NCBI RefSeq assembly: GCF_030555055.1
Contig: NZ_JAMOAO010000001.1
Location: forward strand, 1,860,001 to 1,924,000
DNA length: 64,000 nucleotides
Reading direction: 5' to 3'
Source of the DNA: Nocardiopsis sp. YSL2
Lineage (GTDB): Bacteria > Actinomycetota > Actinomycetes > Streptosporangiales > Streptosporangiaceae
The translations under genes and the position numbers were made by a program. Position 1 is the stretch's first letter. The number at the start of each line of letters is the position of its first letter. Positions 52,710 through 63,281 of this stretch are shown here, one piece after another. The notes beneath the pieces are model-generated. The model worked only from the letters and a program-made list of their open reading frames with translations, was not told where the DNA came from and did not search any database.

Positions 52710-53135
52710 ATGCCGCAGACTCCGCCCGCCCAGAGCCCCGCCGTGATCGACGCCCTGGCCTGGGTGCACGTCCACGAGGGTCGACTGCTGTGCGTCCGCT
52801 CCCGGGGGCGGGACCTGCTCTACGTCCCGGGCGGCAAGCGCGATCCCGGAGAGAGCGACGAGGCGGCCGTGACGCGTGAGGCACGCGAGGAGGTCAGCGT
52901 GACCCTGCGTCCGGGTACCTTCCGCCAGGTCGCGGTGATCGACGAGGTCGCCCACGACCAGGCGCCCGGCACGCGCGTACGCATGGCCTGCTACGCCGCC
53001 GAGCACGACGGCGAGATCCGCGCCGACCACGAGATCACCGGGCTGGAGTGGATCGGCTACGCCGACCGCGACCGCTGCGCCCCCGCCGTCCGCCGCCTCG
53101 TGGAGATCCTGCACGCCGAGGGCGCCGTCCACTGA
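52710..53135 (+). CDS. Nudix hydrolase
   Basis: A 141-residue Nudix protein. The Nudix box spans GGKRDPGESDEAAVTREAREEVSV, with the expected Gly, Arg-Glu and Glu-Glu residues coordinating magnesium. GRDLLYVPGG and LEWIGYADRDR complete the usual fold. It hydrolyses a nucleoside-diphosphate-linked substrate; resemblance is to MutT/8-oxo-dGTPase-type and NUDT members, but substrate cannot be told. Confidence 0.88.
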   Translation: MPQTPPAQSPAVIDALAWVHVHEGRLLCVRSRGRDLLYVPGGKRDPGESDEAAVTREAREEVSVTLRPGTFRQVAVIDEVAHDQAPGTRVRMACYAAEHDGEIRADHEITGLEWIGYADRDRCAPAVRRLVEILHAEGAVH

Positions 53136-53161
53136 CCGCTCGGCCCCTCACGGCTCGGGCG

Positions 53162-53776
53162 TCAGGCCGGCCAGGAGTCCGGCCCCGGGAACTTCGAGGT
53201 GTCGATGTCGAGGCCGAAGGGCTCCGGCAGAGTGATCTTCTCCCCGAAGTCCACCGTGGTCGCGTGATTGTAGCGCCCGTTGCCCGGCAGCTCGTAGAGG
53301 GTGACCGACGGCCCGTTCTCGTCCCAGGCGTCGATGAGCAGGTAGAGCGGGACCGGCGCGTGCGCGTAGCCCCACAGTCTGTTCTTGCGGTCGGTGTCCT
53401 TGCTGCTCCTGGACACGATCTCGACCGCCAGTTCCACCTCGTCCGCCGGGCAAGGAGTGCGTGAGGAATCGCGAAGGACGGATTCGGGCATGACGGCCAG
53501 GTCCGGCACGTACAGCCGCTCGATGCTGGGCACCTGGATGCCCAGGGTCTGGTAAATGCCCCAGTCATCCGGAACGGTACGAGCGAGGGCACGATGCACC
53601 CGGTCCGCGATGATGTTGCGGGGGTCAGATGGGGGGGCCACGAGCACGACTCCGTTGTCATCGACGATCTCGGCCCGCCAACCGTCGGGCACGTCCAGCT
53701 GCTGCCAGGTGCGCAGGAAGTAGTCCCATCTCGACAACTCCACCTGGGCAGGGGATTCAGCCACCGCAAGACTCAT
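53162..53776 (-). CDS. Uma2-family (DUF820) endonuclease-like protein
   Basis: A 204-residue protein of the Uma2/DUF820 family, restriction-endonuclease-like folds abundant in actinomycetes. The core has RAEIVDDNGVVLVAPP, VHRALARTVPDDW, RLYVPDLAVMPES and VELAVEIVSRSSKDTDRKNRLWGYAHAPVPLYLLID, containing the putative PD-(D/E)xK residues (Asp in PDLAV, Glu in AVEIVS and Lys in DRKNR). Biological role unknown. GGAGGT lies 10 bases before ATG 53776. Confidence 0.85.
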   Translation of the reverse strand: MSLAVAESPAQVELSRWDYFLRTWQQLDVPDGWRAEIVDDNGVVLVAPPSDPRNIIADRVHRALARTVPDDWGIYQTLGIQVPSIERLYVPDLAVMPESVLRDSSRTPCPADEVELAVEIVSRSSKDTDRKNRLWGYAHAPVPLYLLIDAWDENGPSVTLYELPGNGRYNHATTVDFGEKITLPEPFGLDIDTSKFPGPDSWPA

Positions 53777-53886
53777 TTCGCGTTGCACCTCCGGACAAGG
53801 ACGGTAACGCTCCGTGCGCCTTGTCGCCCGACACTTCGCAGAAGAACTCCCCGCTCCGGCGGGATCACGAACGTCCGGGGCCGGGG

Positions 53887-54753
53887 TCAGGCCGGGTCGG
53901 GGACCCGCTCGGCCCAGCGGCCGGTCGTTCGGGTGAGGAGCATCGCCGTCGGCACCCCGAGGAGGAACGGCAGGAGGAAGGCCACCGCCGTGAGGGTGTC
54001 CGCGCCCTGCACCTCCAGGTACCGGCCGTTCAGCAGGGCCTGCGCGACCGTCTGGAAGACCAGGTGGAAGCCCACGCACGCCCACACGTTGCCCGTGAGC
54101 ACCCGCAGACAGCCCAGCACCACGCCCATCCCCAGGAACAGCGGCAGCCGTTCGGCGAGCACGCCCCAGCCGCCGTCGACCACCCAGATCGCACTCCCCC
54201 ACAGCGCGAACAGCACCGCCTGGATCCCCACGGCGAGCCACGCCCCCAGGGCGGCGTTCAGGTTCCGGAACAGGTAGCCGCGGAAGATCAGCTCCTCGGG
54301 CACGGCCTTGAACAGCAGCACCAGCACCGGCAGCAGCAGGAGGCCCGCCATCGCGTCCGACCCGGACGCGGGCAGCGCGAACGCGCTCCACCCCACCGCC
54401 ACGCACAGCGCGATGCCGGCGGTACCCGGCAGCGCCCAGGCCGCCGCTCCCACCAGGAAGGGGCGCCACCCCTCGCGGAGCCCCGTCAGGCGCAGCCCGC
54501 GCCACGACCGACGGTCCAGATACCGGCGGGCCAGCCACACCGCGGGCAGGACCAGGGCGAACGCCGCGACCGCGTTGGCCGTGTGGTTGAGCGTGGTCGT
54601 CCCCTCCCCCGGGAAGAGCGAGTCCACCCAGCCCACGACCTGCCAGATCAGGAACGCCGCCACCGTCACCGCGACGACGCGCACGACCAGGGGAGGCCTG
54701 CGCGCGTGCGCCCGGACCTCGGTGTCGGGGGGCAGGGGGGTGCGGTCGTCCAT
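53887..54753 (-). CDS. CPBP-family intramembrane glutamic endopeptidase
   Basis: A 288-residue membrane protein with about eight helices. The CPBP/ABI motif EELIFRGYLFRNL (Glu-Glu-x3-Arg) and the later FH in WACVGFHLVFQ form the active site of Rce1-like proteases. Bacterial members handle peptides or process prenylated or bacteriocin-like substrates. ATG 54753; an in-frame extension is possible upstream. It diverges from the ABC exporter gene; a link is possible, since such proteases often sit by exporters. Confidence 0.85.
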   Translation of the reverse strand: MDDRTPLPPDTEVRAHARRPPLVVRVVAVTVAAFLIWQVVGWVDSLFPGEGTTTLNHTANAVAAFALVLPAVWLARRYLDRRSWRGLRLTGLREGWRPFLVGAAAWALPGTAGIALCVAVGWSAFALPASGSDAMAGLLLLPVLVLLFKAVPEELIFRGYLFRNLNAALGAWLAVGIQAVLFALWGSAIWVVDGGWGVLAERLPLFLGMGVVLGCLRVLTGNVWACVGFHLVFQTVAQALLNGRYLEVQGADTLTAVAFLLPFLLGVPTAMLLTRTTGRWAERVPDPA

Positions 54754-54888
54754 GGGCACCAGTGTCCACCGCCCGCCGCGGTCCCCACATCCGGTGTGGC
54801 CCCGGGGCGTCCCTGAGCCCACCCCGGCGCCGGATCAGGGGTGGCGAGCGCCCGGAAAAACCGGTGGCCCGACCATCGACCGCGCGGC

Positions 54889-54894
54889 TAGGTT
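54889..54894 (+). promoter_or_regulatory. -10 box, leaderless ABC exporter operon
   Basis: TAGGTT, eight bases, then GTG at 54903. Confidence 0.4.
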
Positions 54895-54902
54895 CGGTGA
54901 CT

Positions 54903-56651
54903 GTGCGTTCACTCCCCGAGCCGACAGGCATCCCTGACCACCGGTCGCCGGACCGCTACCTGCTCTGGCTCGCCCGGAGGTCGTGGCCGTCACTGGCCTG
55001 GGCCGGGACCGCCGCCGGAGGCTTCTCGGTCTGCCTCATCCTGGTGTCGACCGCGCTCGGCGCGGCCGTCGACTCGGGATTCGCCGGCGGCGGCGCCGAG
55101 GAACCACTGCGGTGGTCCGCGGTGTTGGCCGGTCTCGCCGCAGCCGGCGCGGTGCTGGTGGTGCTCGCCCACCGGGCGAACTGCTTCAACTGGTACACGT
55201 CGGCCTACCGCACGGTCCAGGTGGTGACCGAGCGCTCGGTCCGGCTGGGGCCCACGCTCACCCGACGGCTGCCCTCCGGCGAGGTCGTGGCCGTGGGCAC
55301 GGACGACATCGACCGCGTCGGCGATCTCTACGAGAGCTCCTCCGGGCTGCCCGGCGCGCTGATCTCCATCTCCGTGATCAGTGCCCTCATGCTGGCCTCC
55401 CACGTGACGTTCGGACTCATCGTGCTGGTGTCGGTCCCGTTGATCCTGGTGGGGATGGTGCCACTGCTCCGCGTGTTCTCCCACCGGCAGGAGCACCACC
55501 GCGACCGCCAGGCCGAACTGACCACCCGCTCCACCGACCTGGTCGCGGGCCTGCGCGTCCTGCGGGGCGTGGGCGGCGAGCGCGCCGTGGGCGACCGCTA
55601 CACCGCCGAGTCCCAGCGGGTGCGCGCCGCCGGGGTGCGCGTGGGCTGGGCGGACGCCGCGCTCCAGTCCGTTCGCGAGCTCCTGCCGGGCCTGCTGCTG
55701 GTGGGGATCGTCTGGTACGGCGCCCGGCTGGCGCTGACCGGCGAGATCTCCGTCGGCCAGCTGGTCGCGTTCTACGGCTACACGGGCGGACTGGCGACCG
55801 CCGTCCGCCAGCTCATGCGCGGCGCCTCCGCCTACGTCTCGGCCCGTGTGGCCGCCGCGCGGGTGGTGCGCGTGCTGCGGCTCGCCCACGACCACCCCGA
55901 CCCCGAGCACCCCGCGGCCGATCCCGCCGCCCCCTGCGACCTGCGCGATCCCGCCAGCGGGGTGACGGTGACCGCCCAGCGCACGACCGGTGTGGTGTGC
56001 CCCGACCCGACCGACGCCACCGCCATCGCCGAGCGACTCGGCCGCTACCGCGACGGCACTGGCGACGGCACGGACGCGATCCTGGTCGAACGCGCCACCG
56101 GCCGCGCCGTCCGCCTGCGCGACCTGCCCCGGGACCGGGTGCGCGAGCGGATCCTGGTCGCCACCAACAGCGCCCACCTGTTCTCCGGCCGCCTGCGCGA
56201 CGAACTGTCCCCCGACGGCGGGCTCTGCGACGACGCCCTCGCCCGTGTGGTGCGCGCCGCCAACTCCGACGACATCGTGCGGCAGTCGCCCGCCGGGTTC
56301 GACGCCGTGCTCACCGAGCGGGGCCGAGAGTACTCCGGGGGCCAGCAGCAGCGGCTGCGGCTCGCCCGCGCGCTGGCTCTGGACCCGGAGATCCTCGTCC
56401 TGGTCGACCCGGCCTCCGCCGTGGACGCCCACTCCGAGGCCGCCATCGCCGAGGCGCTGCCCGCCGAACGCGCCGGGCGCACCACGGCCCTGGTCACGAC
56501 CAGCCCTCTGCTCCTGGACCGCACCGACCACGTCCAGTTCGTCGAGGGAGGAAGGGTCGTCGCCCAGGGCGGGCACCGGGAGCTGCTCGACGCCGTCCCC
56601 CGCTACGCCGAGACCGTCCTGCGCACCGTCACCACAGGTGGGAACAGATGA
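54903..56651 (+). CDS. ABC exporter half-transporter with degenerate ATPase (no Walker A)
   Basis: A 582-residue fused permease-ATPase. Membrane helices lie at about 30-320. The ATPase domain keeps the signature YSGGQQQR (477-484) but has lost other motifs: the P-loop position reads TTGVVCPDPTDATAIAE (361 on), Walker B is VLVDPASAVD with Pro instead of the catalytic Glu, and the H-loop reads VTTSP with no His. It is therefore a non-catalytic partner. The next gene overlaps by four bases (ATGA) and supplies the missing motifs. Substrate unknown. Confidence 0.87.
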   Translation: MRSLPEPTGIPDHRSPDRYLLWLARRSWPSLAWAGTAAGGFSVCLILVSTALGAAVDSGFAGGGAEEPLRWSAVLAGLAAAGAVLVVLAHRANCFNWYTSAYRTVQVVTERSVRLGPTLTRRLPSGEVVAVGTDDIDRVGDLYESSSGLPGALISISVISALMLASHVTFGLIVLVSVPLILVGMVPLLRVFSHRQEHHRDRQAELTTRSTDLVAGLRVLRGVGGERAVGDRYTAESQRVRAAGVRVGWADAALQSVRELLPGLLLVGIVWYGARLALTGEISVGQLVAFYGYTGGLATAVRQLMRGASAYVSARVAAARVVRVLRLAHDHPDPEHPAADPAAPCDLRDPASGVTVTAQRTTGVVCPDPTDATAIAERLGRYRDGTGDGTDAILVERATGRAVRLRDLPRDRVRERILVATNSAHLFSGRLRDELSPDGGLCDDALARVVRAANSDDIVRQSPAGFDAVLTERGREYSGGQQQRLRLARALALDPEILVLVDPASAVDAHSEAAIAEALPAERAGRTTALVTTSPLLLDRTDHVQFVEGGRVVAQGGHRELLDAVPRYAETVLRTVTTGGNR

Positions 56652-58462
56652 CCCAGACCGCCGAACTCCCCGTCGAACCGCACCTGCCCGGCAGCCGGGA
56701 GTGGCAGCCGAGCGCCGGCCTGCCCATCGCGCCGGGGTCGGTCGTATGGAACCGCCTGCGCCGCGCCGGCCGGGACCACGGCCGGACCCTGGCGGGCGTC
56801 GTGGCCCTGTACGGGGTGGCCGCGGTCGCGGCGCTGACCGCCCCGTGGGTCCTGGGGATGATGGTCGACGCCGTGCGCGCCGACGCGGGCACCGCACGCG
56901 TGGACCGGCTCGCGGTCGTCATCGTCGCCGCCCTGGCCGTCAACGCCCTCTTCGTGCTGTGGTCGGTGGCCCTGTCGATCCGGTTCGGTGAGGGCCTGCT
57001 CGCCGAACTGCGCGAGGAGTTCGTGCACGCCGTCCTGCGCCTTCCCCTGGGCACGGTGGAGAAGGCCGGCACGGGCGACCTGGTGTCCCGCACCGGGCGC
57101 GACATCGGCCACCTCAGCCACACCGTGCGCAACTCCGTGCCGATCATGGTGGTCAGCCTCGTGTCGGTGATCGTCTTCGCCGCCGCGCTCGCCCTGATCC
57201 ATCCGGCGCTGCCCGCCGCGTGGATCCCGTCGGCCGCGATCATCTGGCTGTCGACCCGGTGGTACGCCCGGCGCGCCCCCCGCGGGTACGTGCGCGAGCT
57301 GTCGGCCTACTCCGACCTCACGCAGGGCGTCACCGACACCGTGGAGGGCGCGCACACGATCGAGGCGCTCGGCCGCCAGGCCCGCCAGGGCGCGCTCAAC
57401 GACCGGCGCGTCCACCGGTCCTACCTCGCCGAGCGCTACACCCTGTCGCTGCGCTGCGTGTGGTATCCGTCGCTGGAGTTCGCCTACCTGATCCCGATCG
57501 CGCTGACCTTCCTGACCGCGGGCCTGCTGGCCGCGGACGGCGCGCTCACCGTCGGCCAGGTCGCCACGGCGGTGTTCGTGTGCATGCAGCTCGCCGGCCC
57601 GCTCGACCGGCTCCTCGAGGAGGTGGACAGCCTGATGATGGGGTACACCTCGCTGCGCCGCCTGCTCGGCGTGCGGCTGGCCGGGGAGCGGACCCCGGCC
57701 GGGGGCGGCGGCACCGGCGGCGTACCGGGCACGGTCGAGGTCGAGGACCTGCGCTTCGGCTACACCGGAACCGAGGTGCTGCACGGCGTGGACCTCGTGC
57801 TCCGGCCCGGAGAGCGGATCGCCGTGGTGGGTCCGAGCGGGGCGGGCAAGTCGACCCTGGGCAAGCTCGTCGCCGGGATCCACTCGCCGACCTCCGGTCG
57901 TGTGCGCGTGGGCGGCACGGACCTGGCGGACCTGTCCCCCGAGCAGCGCAGGGAGCGGGTGATCCTCCTGAGCCAGGAGAGCCACGTGTTCCGTGGCGGC
58001 CTCGCCGAGAACCTGGCGCTGGCCCTGGACGCCGGCGCCGGACCCGTGGACGAGGAGCGCCTGTGGCGGGCGCTGGCCGCGGTGGGCGCCGAGCGCTGGG
58101 CGCGCTCGCTCCCGGAGGGCCTGGACACGCAGGTGGGATCGGGCCACGAGGACCTGGACCCCGCGCACGTGCAACAGCTCGCCCTGGCCCGCGTGGTGCT
58201 GGCCGATCCGGCGGTGCTGGTCCTGGACGAGGCGACGTCCCTGATGGACCCGCGGTCGGCCCGGGACCTGGAGCGGTCGCTGGCGGGGGTGCTGGAGGGC
58301 CGCACGGTGGTCGCGATCGCGCACCGCCTGCACACCGCGCACGACGCGGACCGGATCGCGGTGGTGGAGGACGGCCGGATCAGCGAGCTGGGCAGCCACG
58401 ACGAACTGCTCGCGCGCGGCGGTTCCTACGCCGGCCTCTGGCACGCCTGGCACGGCGACTGA
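56648..58462 (+). CDS. ABC exporter half-transporter with active Walker motifs
   Basis: A 604-residue fused permease-ATPase, translationally coupled to the preceding gene. Walker A GPSGAGKST (395-403), Walker B LVLDEAT with Glu (524-530), and H-loop AHRL are intact, but the signature expected before helix 5 reads EDLDPAHVQQLALAR (501-515) rather than LSGGQ. With the partner's intact signature, only one of the two ATP sites of the dimer could work. The membrane domain (about 45-330) contains the usual coupling-helix pattern GDLVSRTGRDIGHL. Confidence 0.9.
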   Translation: MTQTAELPVEPHLPGSREWQPSAGLPIAPGSVVWNRLRRAGRDHGRTLAGVVALYGVAAVAALTAPWVLGMMVDAVRADAGTARVDRLAVVIVAALAVNALFVLWSVALSIRFGEGLLAELREEFVHAVLRLPLGTVEKAGTGDLVSRTGRDIGHLSHTVRNSVPIMVVSLVSVIVFAAALALIHPALPAAWIPSAAIIWLSTRWYARRAPRGYVRELSAYSDLTQGVTDTVEGAHTIEALGRQARQGALNDRRVHRSYLAERYTLSLRCVWYPSLEFAYLIPIALTFLTAGLLAADGALTVGQVATAVFVCMQLAGPLDRLLEEVDSLMMGYTSLRRLLGVRLAGERTPAGGGGTGGVPGTVEVEDLRFGYTGTEVLHGVDLVLRPGERIAVVGPSGAGKSTLGKLVAGIHSPTSGRVRVGGTDLADLSPEQRRERVILLSQESHVFRGGLAENLALALDAGAGPVDEERLWRALAAVGAERWARSLPEGLDTQVGSGHEDLDPAHVQQLALARVVLADPAVLVLDEATSLMDPRSARDLERSLAGVLEGRTVVAIAHRLHTAHDADRIAVVEDGRISELGSHDELLARGGSYAGLWHAWHGD

Positions 58463-58466
58463 CAGA

Positions 58467-58484
58467 GCACCCCGGACGGGGTGC
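58467..58484 (+). terminator. terminator of the ABC exporter operon
   Basis: GCACCCC (58467-58473) pairs with GGGGTGC (58478-58484) around a 4-base loop, 4 bases after the stop. Confidence 0.5.
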
Positions 58485-58647
58485 GCCTTCCGGTTCTCCC
58501 GGAGCATCCGGCGCTACGGGCCCGGCCGACGCCCCGCTGCGCCGCGCTCTGGTCCGGTGGGACCGGTGGCCGCCCCCACCGCAGGCCCGCCGGTCCGGTG
58601 CGGGATCCGTGCCGGGGCGACCGCGGACCGGCCCCGGGAACAGCGAA

Positions 58648-58676
58648 ACCGGGCGGCCCGGAAAGGGCCGCCCGGT
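58648..58676 (-). terminator. terminator of groEL
   Basis: ACCGGGCGGCCC (58648-58659) pairs perfectly with GGGCCGCCCGGT (58665-58676), 5-base loop. On the minus strand it follows the groEL stop and is followed by TTTCGCTGTT. Confidence 0.75.
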
Positions 58677-58720
58677 CGTCGCGGGCGGGGTCGCGTACCT
58701 GACCCCGGGAGCGTGAACCG

Positions 58721-60506
<1,786 letters not shown>

Positions 60507-60515
60507 CCGTGTCTA

Positions 60516-60545
60516 TTTTTAGCACTCGCCCATGGAGAGTGCAAA
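60516..60545 (-). promoter_or_regulatory. CIRCE operator 2 overlapping the groEL promoter
   Basis: TTAGCACTC-N9-GAGTGCAAA (60519-60545), one base from consensus. On the minus strand TTGCAC (60539-60544) and TAAAAA (60516-60521), 17 bases apart, are a good -35/-10 pair embedded in this operator. The leader of groEL is therefore about 155 bases and contains CIRCE 1. Confidence 0.9.
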
Positions 60546-60642
60546 CGATGTGGTCACGATTCACCGACCGCGAAGACCGCTGTTCACCTGGTGATTCGTC
60601 CCCGCATCAGGCGTTTTGCGCGCTCAGCGGACAGGAACGGCA

Positions 60643-60659
60643 CCGGGCCGTGGGCCCGG
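60643..60659 (-). terminator. terminator of the DrrAB-type operon
   Basis: CCGGGCC (60643-60649) pairs with GGCCCGG (60653-60659) around GTG; the stem extends with one mismatch. It follows the permease stop at 60692 on the minus strand. The rest of the 339-base gap to groEL holds the CIRCE promoter. Confidence 0.5.
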
Positions 60660-60691
60660 CGCCACCCCTGTCCTTCCCTGCGGGCGACGGT

Positions 60692-61486
60692 TCAGACACT
60701 CACCCGCCGAGTCATCCGGGCCCCGACCAGGAGCGCCGTCACGGCCAGCGCCACCGCGACACCCCAGCCCAGGCCGACGGCCGCGCCCCACTCTCCGGCG
60801 AACAGCGCGCGTTCGGCGTCCACCACGTAGGCGACCGGGTTCAGGCGCGAGAGCGTGTACAGCCAGGTCGGGGCCAGGTCCATCGGCAGCAGCACCCCGG
60901 AGAGCAGCATCAGGGGCATGAGCACGGTCTCCACGATCGGCGCGAAGACGTAGGCCTGTTTGGCCTTGAGCGCCACCAGGTACGACAGGGTCGAGAGCCC
61001 CACGCCCAGGACGGCGAGCAGCGCCAGACCAACCAGAGCGCCCCCAAGGGACATCCGGAACCCGAAGGGCACCACCATCGCGAGGACGAGCACGAACTGC
61101 ACGAGCATCGTCACCGTGTCGCGCAGGACCCTGCCCAGCAGCAGCGCGACCCGGCTCGCGGGGGTGGCGATCAGGCGCTCGTAGGAGCCCGAGGCCATCT
61201 CCGGGAGCAGCCCGAACCCGGCGAAGCCCGCGGTGAACAGGACGAGCATCACCAGCAGTCCGGGGACGAACCACCGCCAGGGGCTCTCCCCCTGCGCCCC
61301 GGCGAGCCCGTGGAGCAGGGGCGAGAAGAGCGCGAGGTACAGGACCGGTTGCAGCATCCCGAACCCGATCATCACGGGACGGCGCAGCAGGGGCCTCAGC
61401 TGGCGCACGAGGACCAGGCCCGTGTCCCGGATCGGGCCTCCCCCGCGACCCGTGGTCGCTCGGCTCTCGGTACGGTCGGCGCTCAT
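60692..61486 (-). CDS. ABC-2 type exporter permease (DrrB-like)
   Basis: A 264-residue six-helix permease of the ABC-2/DrrB family. RQLRPLLRRPVMIGFGMLQPVLYLALFSPLL, then FVPGLLVMLVLFTAGFAGFGLLPEMASGSYERLIATPASRVALLLGRVLRD, contain the conserved PG and the ERLLATP-like loop. LYTLSRLNPVAYVVDAERALF is typical near the end. Its start overlaps the ATPase stop by four bases. It would export a lipophilic compound or drug. Confidence 0.92.
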   Translation of the reverse strand: MSADRTESRATTGRGGGPIRDTGLVLVRQLRPLLRRPVMIGFGMLQPVLYLALFSPLLHGLAGAQGESPWRWFVPGLLVMLVLFTAGFAGFGLLPEMASGSYERLIATPASRVALLLGRVLRDTVTMLVQFVLVLAMVVPFGFRMSLGGALVGLALLAVLGVGLSTLSYLVALKAKQAYVFAPIVETVLMPLMLLSGVLLPMDLAPTWLYTLSRLNPVAYVVDAERALFAGEWGAAVGLGWGVAVALAVTALLVGARMTRRVSV

Positions 61487-62457
61487 CGGGCGTCCTCCTC
61501 GCGCAGGCTGCGTCCGGTCAGAGTCAGGAACACGTCGTCCAGGGTGGGCCGCTGCACGCTGACCGTGAGCGGGGCGACCCCGGCCGCGTCGAGCGAACGC
61601 AGCAGGCCGGGCAGGACCCGGTCCCCCCGCTCGACGCGGAAGCGGACTCCGGGCTCACGGCCGGGCTCCGCGACCACCTCCACCGCGGACGCGGAGGGCA
61701 CCCTCTCCGCGGTCCGCGCCCCGGTGCGCGCGGCGTCCTCGTCCTCGGTGGTGAAGGCCACCAGGTCACCGGAGACCTTGGACTTGAGGGCGTCGGCGGT
61801 GCCGTCGGTGATCACACGGCCGTGGTCGATGACCAGGACCCGCTCGGCGACGGCGTCCGCCTCCTCCAGGTAGTGGGTGGTGAGCACGACCGTCGTGCCG
61901 TGCTCGGCCCTCAGCCGGGCGATGTGTTCCCACAGGTTGGCCCGGCTGTGCGGGTCGAGACCGGTGGAGGGCTCGTCCAGGAAGAGCAGACCCGGGCGGT
62001 GGATGAGCCCCATCGCGATGTCCACGCGGCGGCGCTGGCCGCCGGAGAGCCTCGTGGCGTCGCGGTCGGCGGCGCCGTCCAGCTCCCATTGCTCGATGAG
62101 CTCGGCGGTGCGGCGGCGCGCGGTAGCCCGGTCCAGACCGTAGAGCAGGCCCTGGGTGTACAGCTCGTCACGGACCCGCTGGTCCTCGCCCGCACCGTGA
62201 CCCTGGCCGACGAACCCGATGCGGCGGCGGACCTCGGCGGGCGCGGCGCGGACGTCGTGTCCGGCGACCACCGCGGTGCCGGACGTGGGTTCGAGCAGGG
62301 TGGTGAGCATGCGCAGGGTGGTGCTCTTCCCGGCTCCGTTGGGCCCCAGGAGCGCGACCAGTTCGCCCTCCGCGACGTCGATGTCGACGCCGCGGACAGC
62401 CTCCACCGTCGTTCGGCCCACCCGGAAGTGCCGGGTCAGCTCGCGTGTGCGGATCAT
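61483..62457 (-). CDS. ABC exporter ATPase (DrrA-like)
   Basis: A 324-residue ATPase of the daunorubicin-resistance DrrA group. Walker A GPNGAGKST (38-46), Q-loop GFVGQGHG, signature LSGGQRRRVDIAM, Walker B LLFLDEPSTGLDP and TTHYLEEAD are all present; the C-terminal LTVSVQRPTLDDVFLTLTGRSLRE is the DrrA assembly motif (PTLDDVFL). AAGGAGACGAGG precedes ATG 62457. A PadR regulator upstream and a large inverted repeat in the gap suggest drug- or ligand-induced expression. Confidence 0.94.
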   Translation of the reverse strand: MIRTRELTRHFRVGRTTVEAVRGVDIDVAEGELVALLGPNGAGKSTTLRMLTTLLEPTSGTAVVAGHDVRAAPAEVRRRIGFVGQGHGAGEDQRVRDELYTQGLLYGLDRATARRRTAELIEQWELDGAADRDATRLSGGQRRRVDIAMGLIHRPGLLFLDEPSTGLDPHSRANLWEHIARLRAEHGTTVVLTTHYLEEADAVAERVLVIDHGRVITDGTADALKSKVSGDLVAFTTEDEDAARTGARTAERVPSASAVEVVAEPGREPGVRFRVERGDRVLPGLLRSLDAAGVAPLTVSVQRPTLDDVFLTLTGRSLREEDAR

Positions 62458-62468
62458 CCTCGTCTCCT

Positions 62469-62530
62469 TATTAAAACTTGAATAACGTGACGAGTGTGCC
62501 CCACCCGCTACCCATATTCAAGTTTTAATA
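62469..62530. promoter_or_regulatory. 16-bp inverted repeat, probable PadR operator
   Basis: TATTAAAACTTGAATA (62469-62484) is repeated exactly in inverted form at 62515-62530, with 30 bases between. It is strikingly AT-rich in this GC-rich DNA, lies between padR and the ABC genes, and the near arm touches the ribosome site of the ATPase gene. Confidence 0.75.
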
Positions 62531-62572
62531 CGAGGGCAGGGGGCGGCCGACGGCGGTGGGTCAGAGGTGCGC

Positions 62573-63169
62573 TCAGGACCGGCGTGCGCCGGGCGGCGCC
62601 CCGAAGGCGTCGGGGGCGTCGTCGGCCATGGTGTACCGGCCCGCCTCCAGCGCGTCGATGAGTTCACGGGTCCACGCGGCGCCCGCGTCGACGGTGTGCC
62701 GCCACAAGCCGAAGAGTTCGCGCACGTGCTCGGGCTTGTCCCATCCCCGGTCGGTGCTCTGGTGGTCCGCCAGTTCGGCGCTCGTGGCCCCCAGCCCCGC
62801 CAGGCGCTCCCGCAGCATCGCGACCGCTTCGGCGCGGGGCAGGACCGTCATCAGGGTGACTCCCGCGCTCAGCAGGGCGAGGTCGTCGCCCGCGTGGCTG
62901 AGCGCCCGGCGCACCAGTCGGTGCAGTTCGGCCTCGCCGTCGGGGGTGATCTCGTAGGAGGTGCGGTCGACCACCTCGTCGCCCTCGGCGACGAGCTCCT
63001 GGAGCTTGCCCTCCGCCGAGAGCTTGCGCAGCGCGTGGTAGATGGAGCCCCACTTGACGTTGGCCCACTCCTTGGCGCCCCACGCGAGCAGCTCGCGGCC
63101 CACCCGGTAGCCGTACGTCCGCCCGTGCAGCCGCACCACGCCCAGGACCAACAGCCGCGTCGCCGACAT
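62573..63169 (-). CDS. PadR-family transcriptional regulator
   Basis: A 198-residue PadR repressor. The N-terminal winged helix has TRLLVLGVVRLHGRTYGYRVGREL, KWGSIYHALRKLSAEGKLQEL and RTSYEITPDGEAEL. The C-terminal helical Vir domain includes HTVDAGAAWTRELIDALE. GGTGGGGGTGGCG precedes ATG 63169, and a TAGGCT box is seen at about 63202-63207 on the minus strand. It is transcribed toward the DrrAB-type genes and likely represses them and itself through the inverted repeat. Confidence 0.93.
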   Translation of the reverse strand: MSATRLLVLGVVRLHGRTYGYRVGRELLAWGAKEWANVKWGSIYHALRKLSAEGKLQELVAEGDEVVDRTSYEITPDGEAELHRLVRRALSHAGDDLALLSAGVTLMTVLPRAEAVAMLRERLAGLGATSAELADHQSTDRGWDKPEHVRELFGLWRHTVDAGAAWTRELIDALEAGRYTMADDAPDAFGAPPGARRS

Positions 63170-63227
63170 CGCCACCCCCACCAGTTCCGGATACGTGCCC
63201 AGCCTAGGGCGGGGCCGGGAACGCCGT

Positions 63228-63263
63228 GGGGGCCCGGCACCCGTGACCGGGTACCGGGCCCCC
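63228..63263 (-). terminator. strong terminator after the CysO/ThiS-like gene
   Basis: GGGGGCCCGG (63228-63237) pairs perfectly with CCGGGCCCCC (63254-63263). The inner ACCCG/CGGGT (63239-63243 with 63248-63252) extends the hairpin after one mismatch. It separates the thrC unit from padR. Confidence 0.8.
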
Positions 63264-63281
63264 GCGAACGGGACGTGTGGC

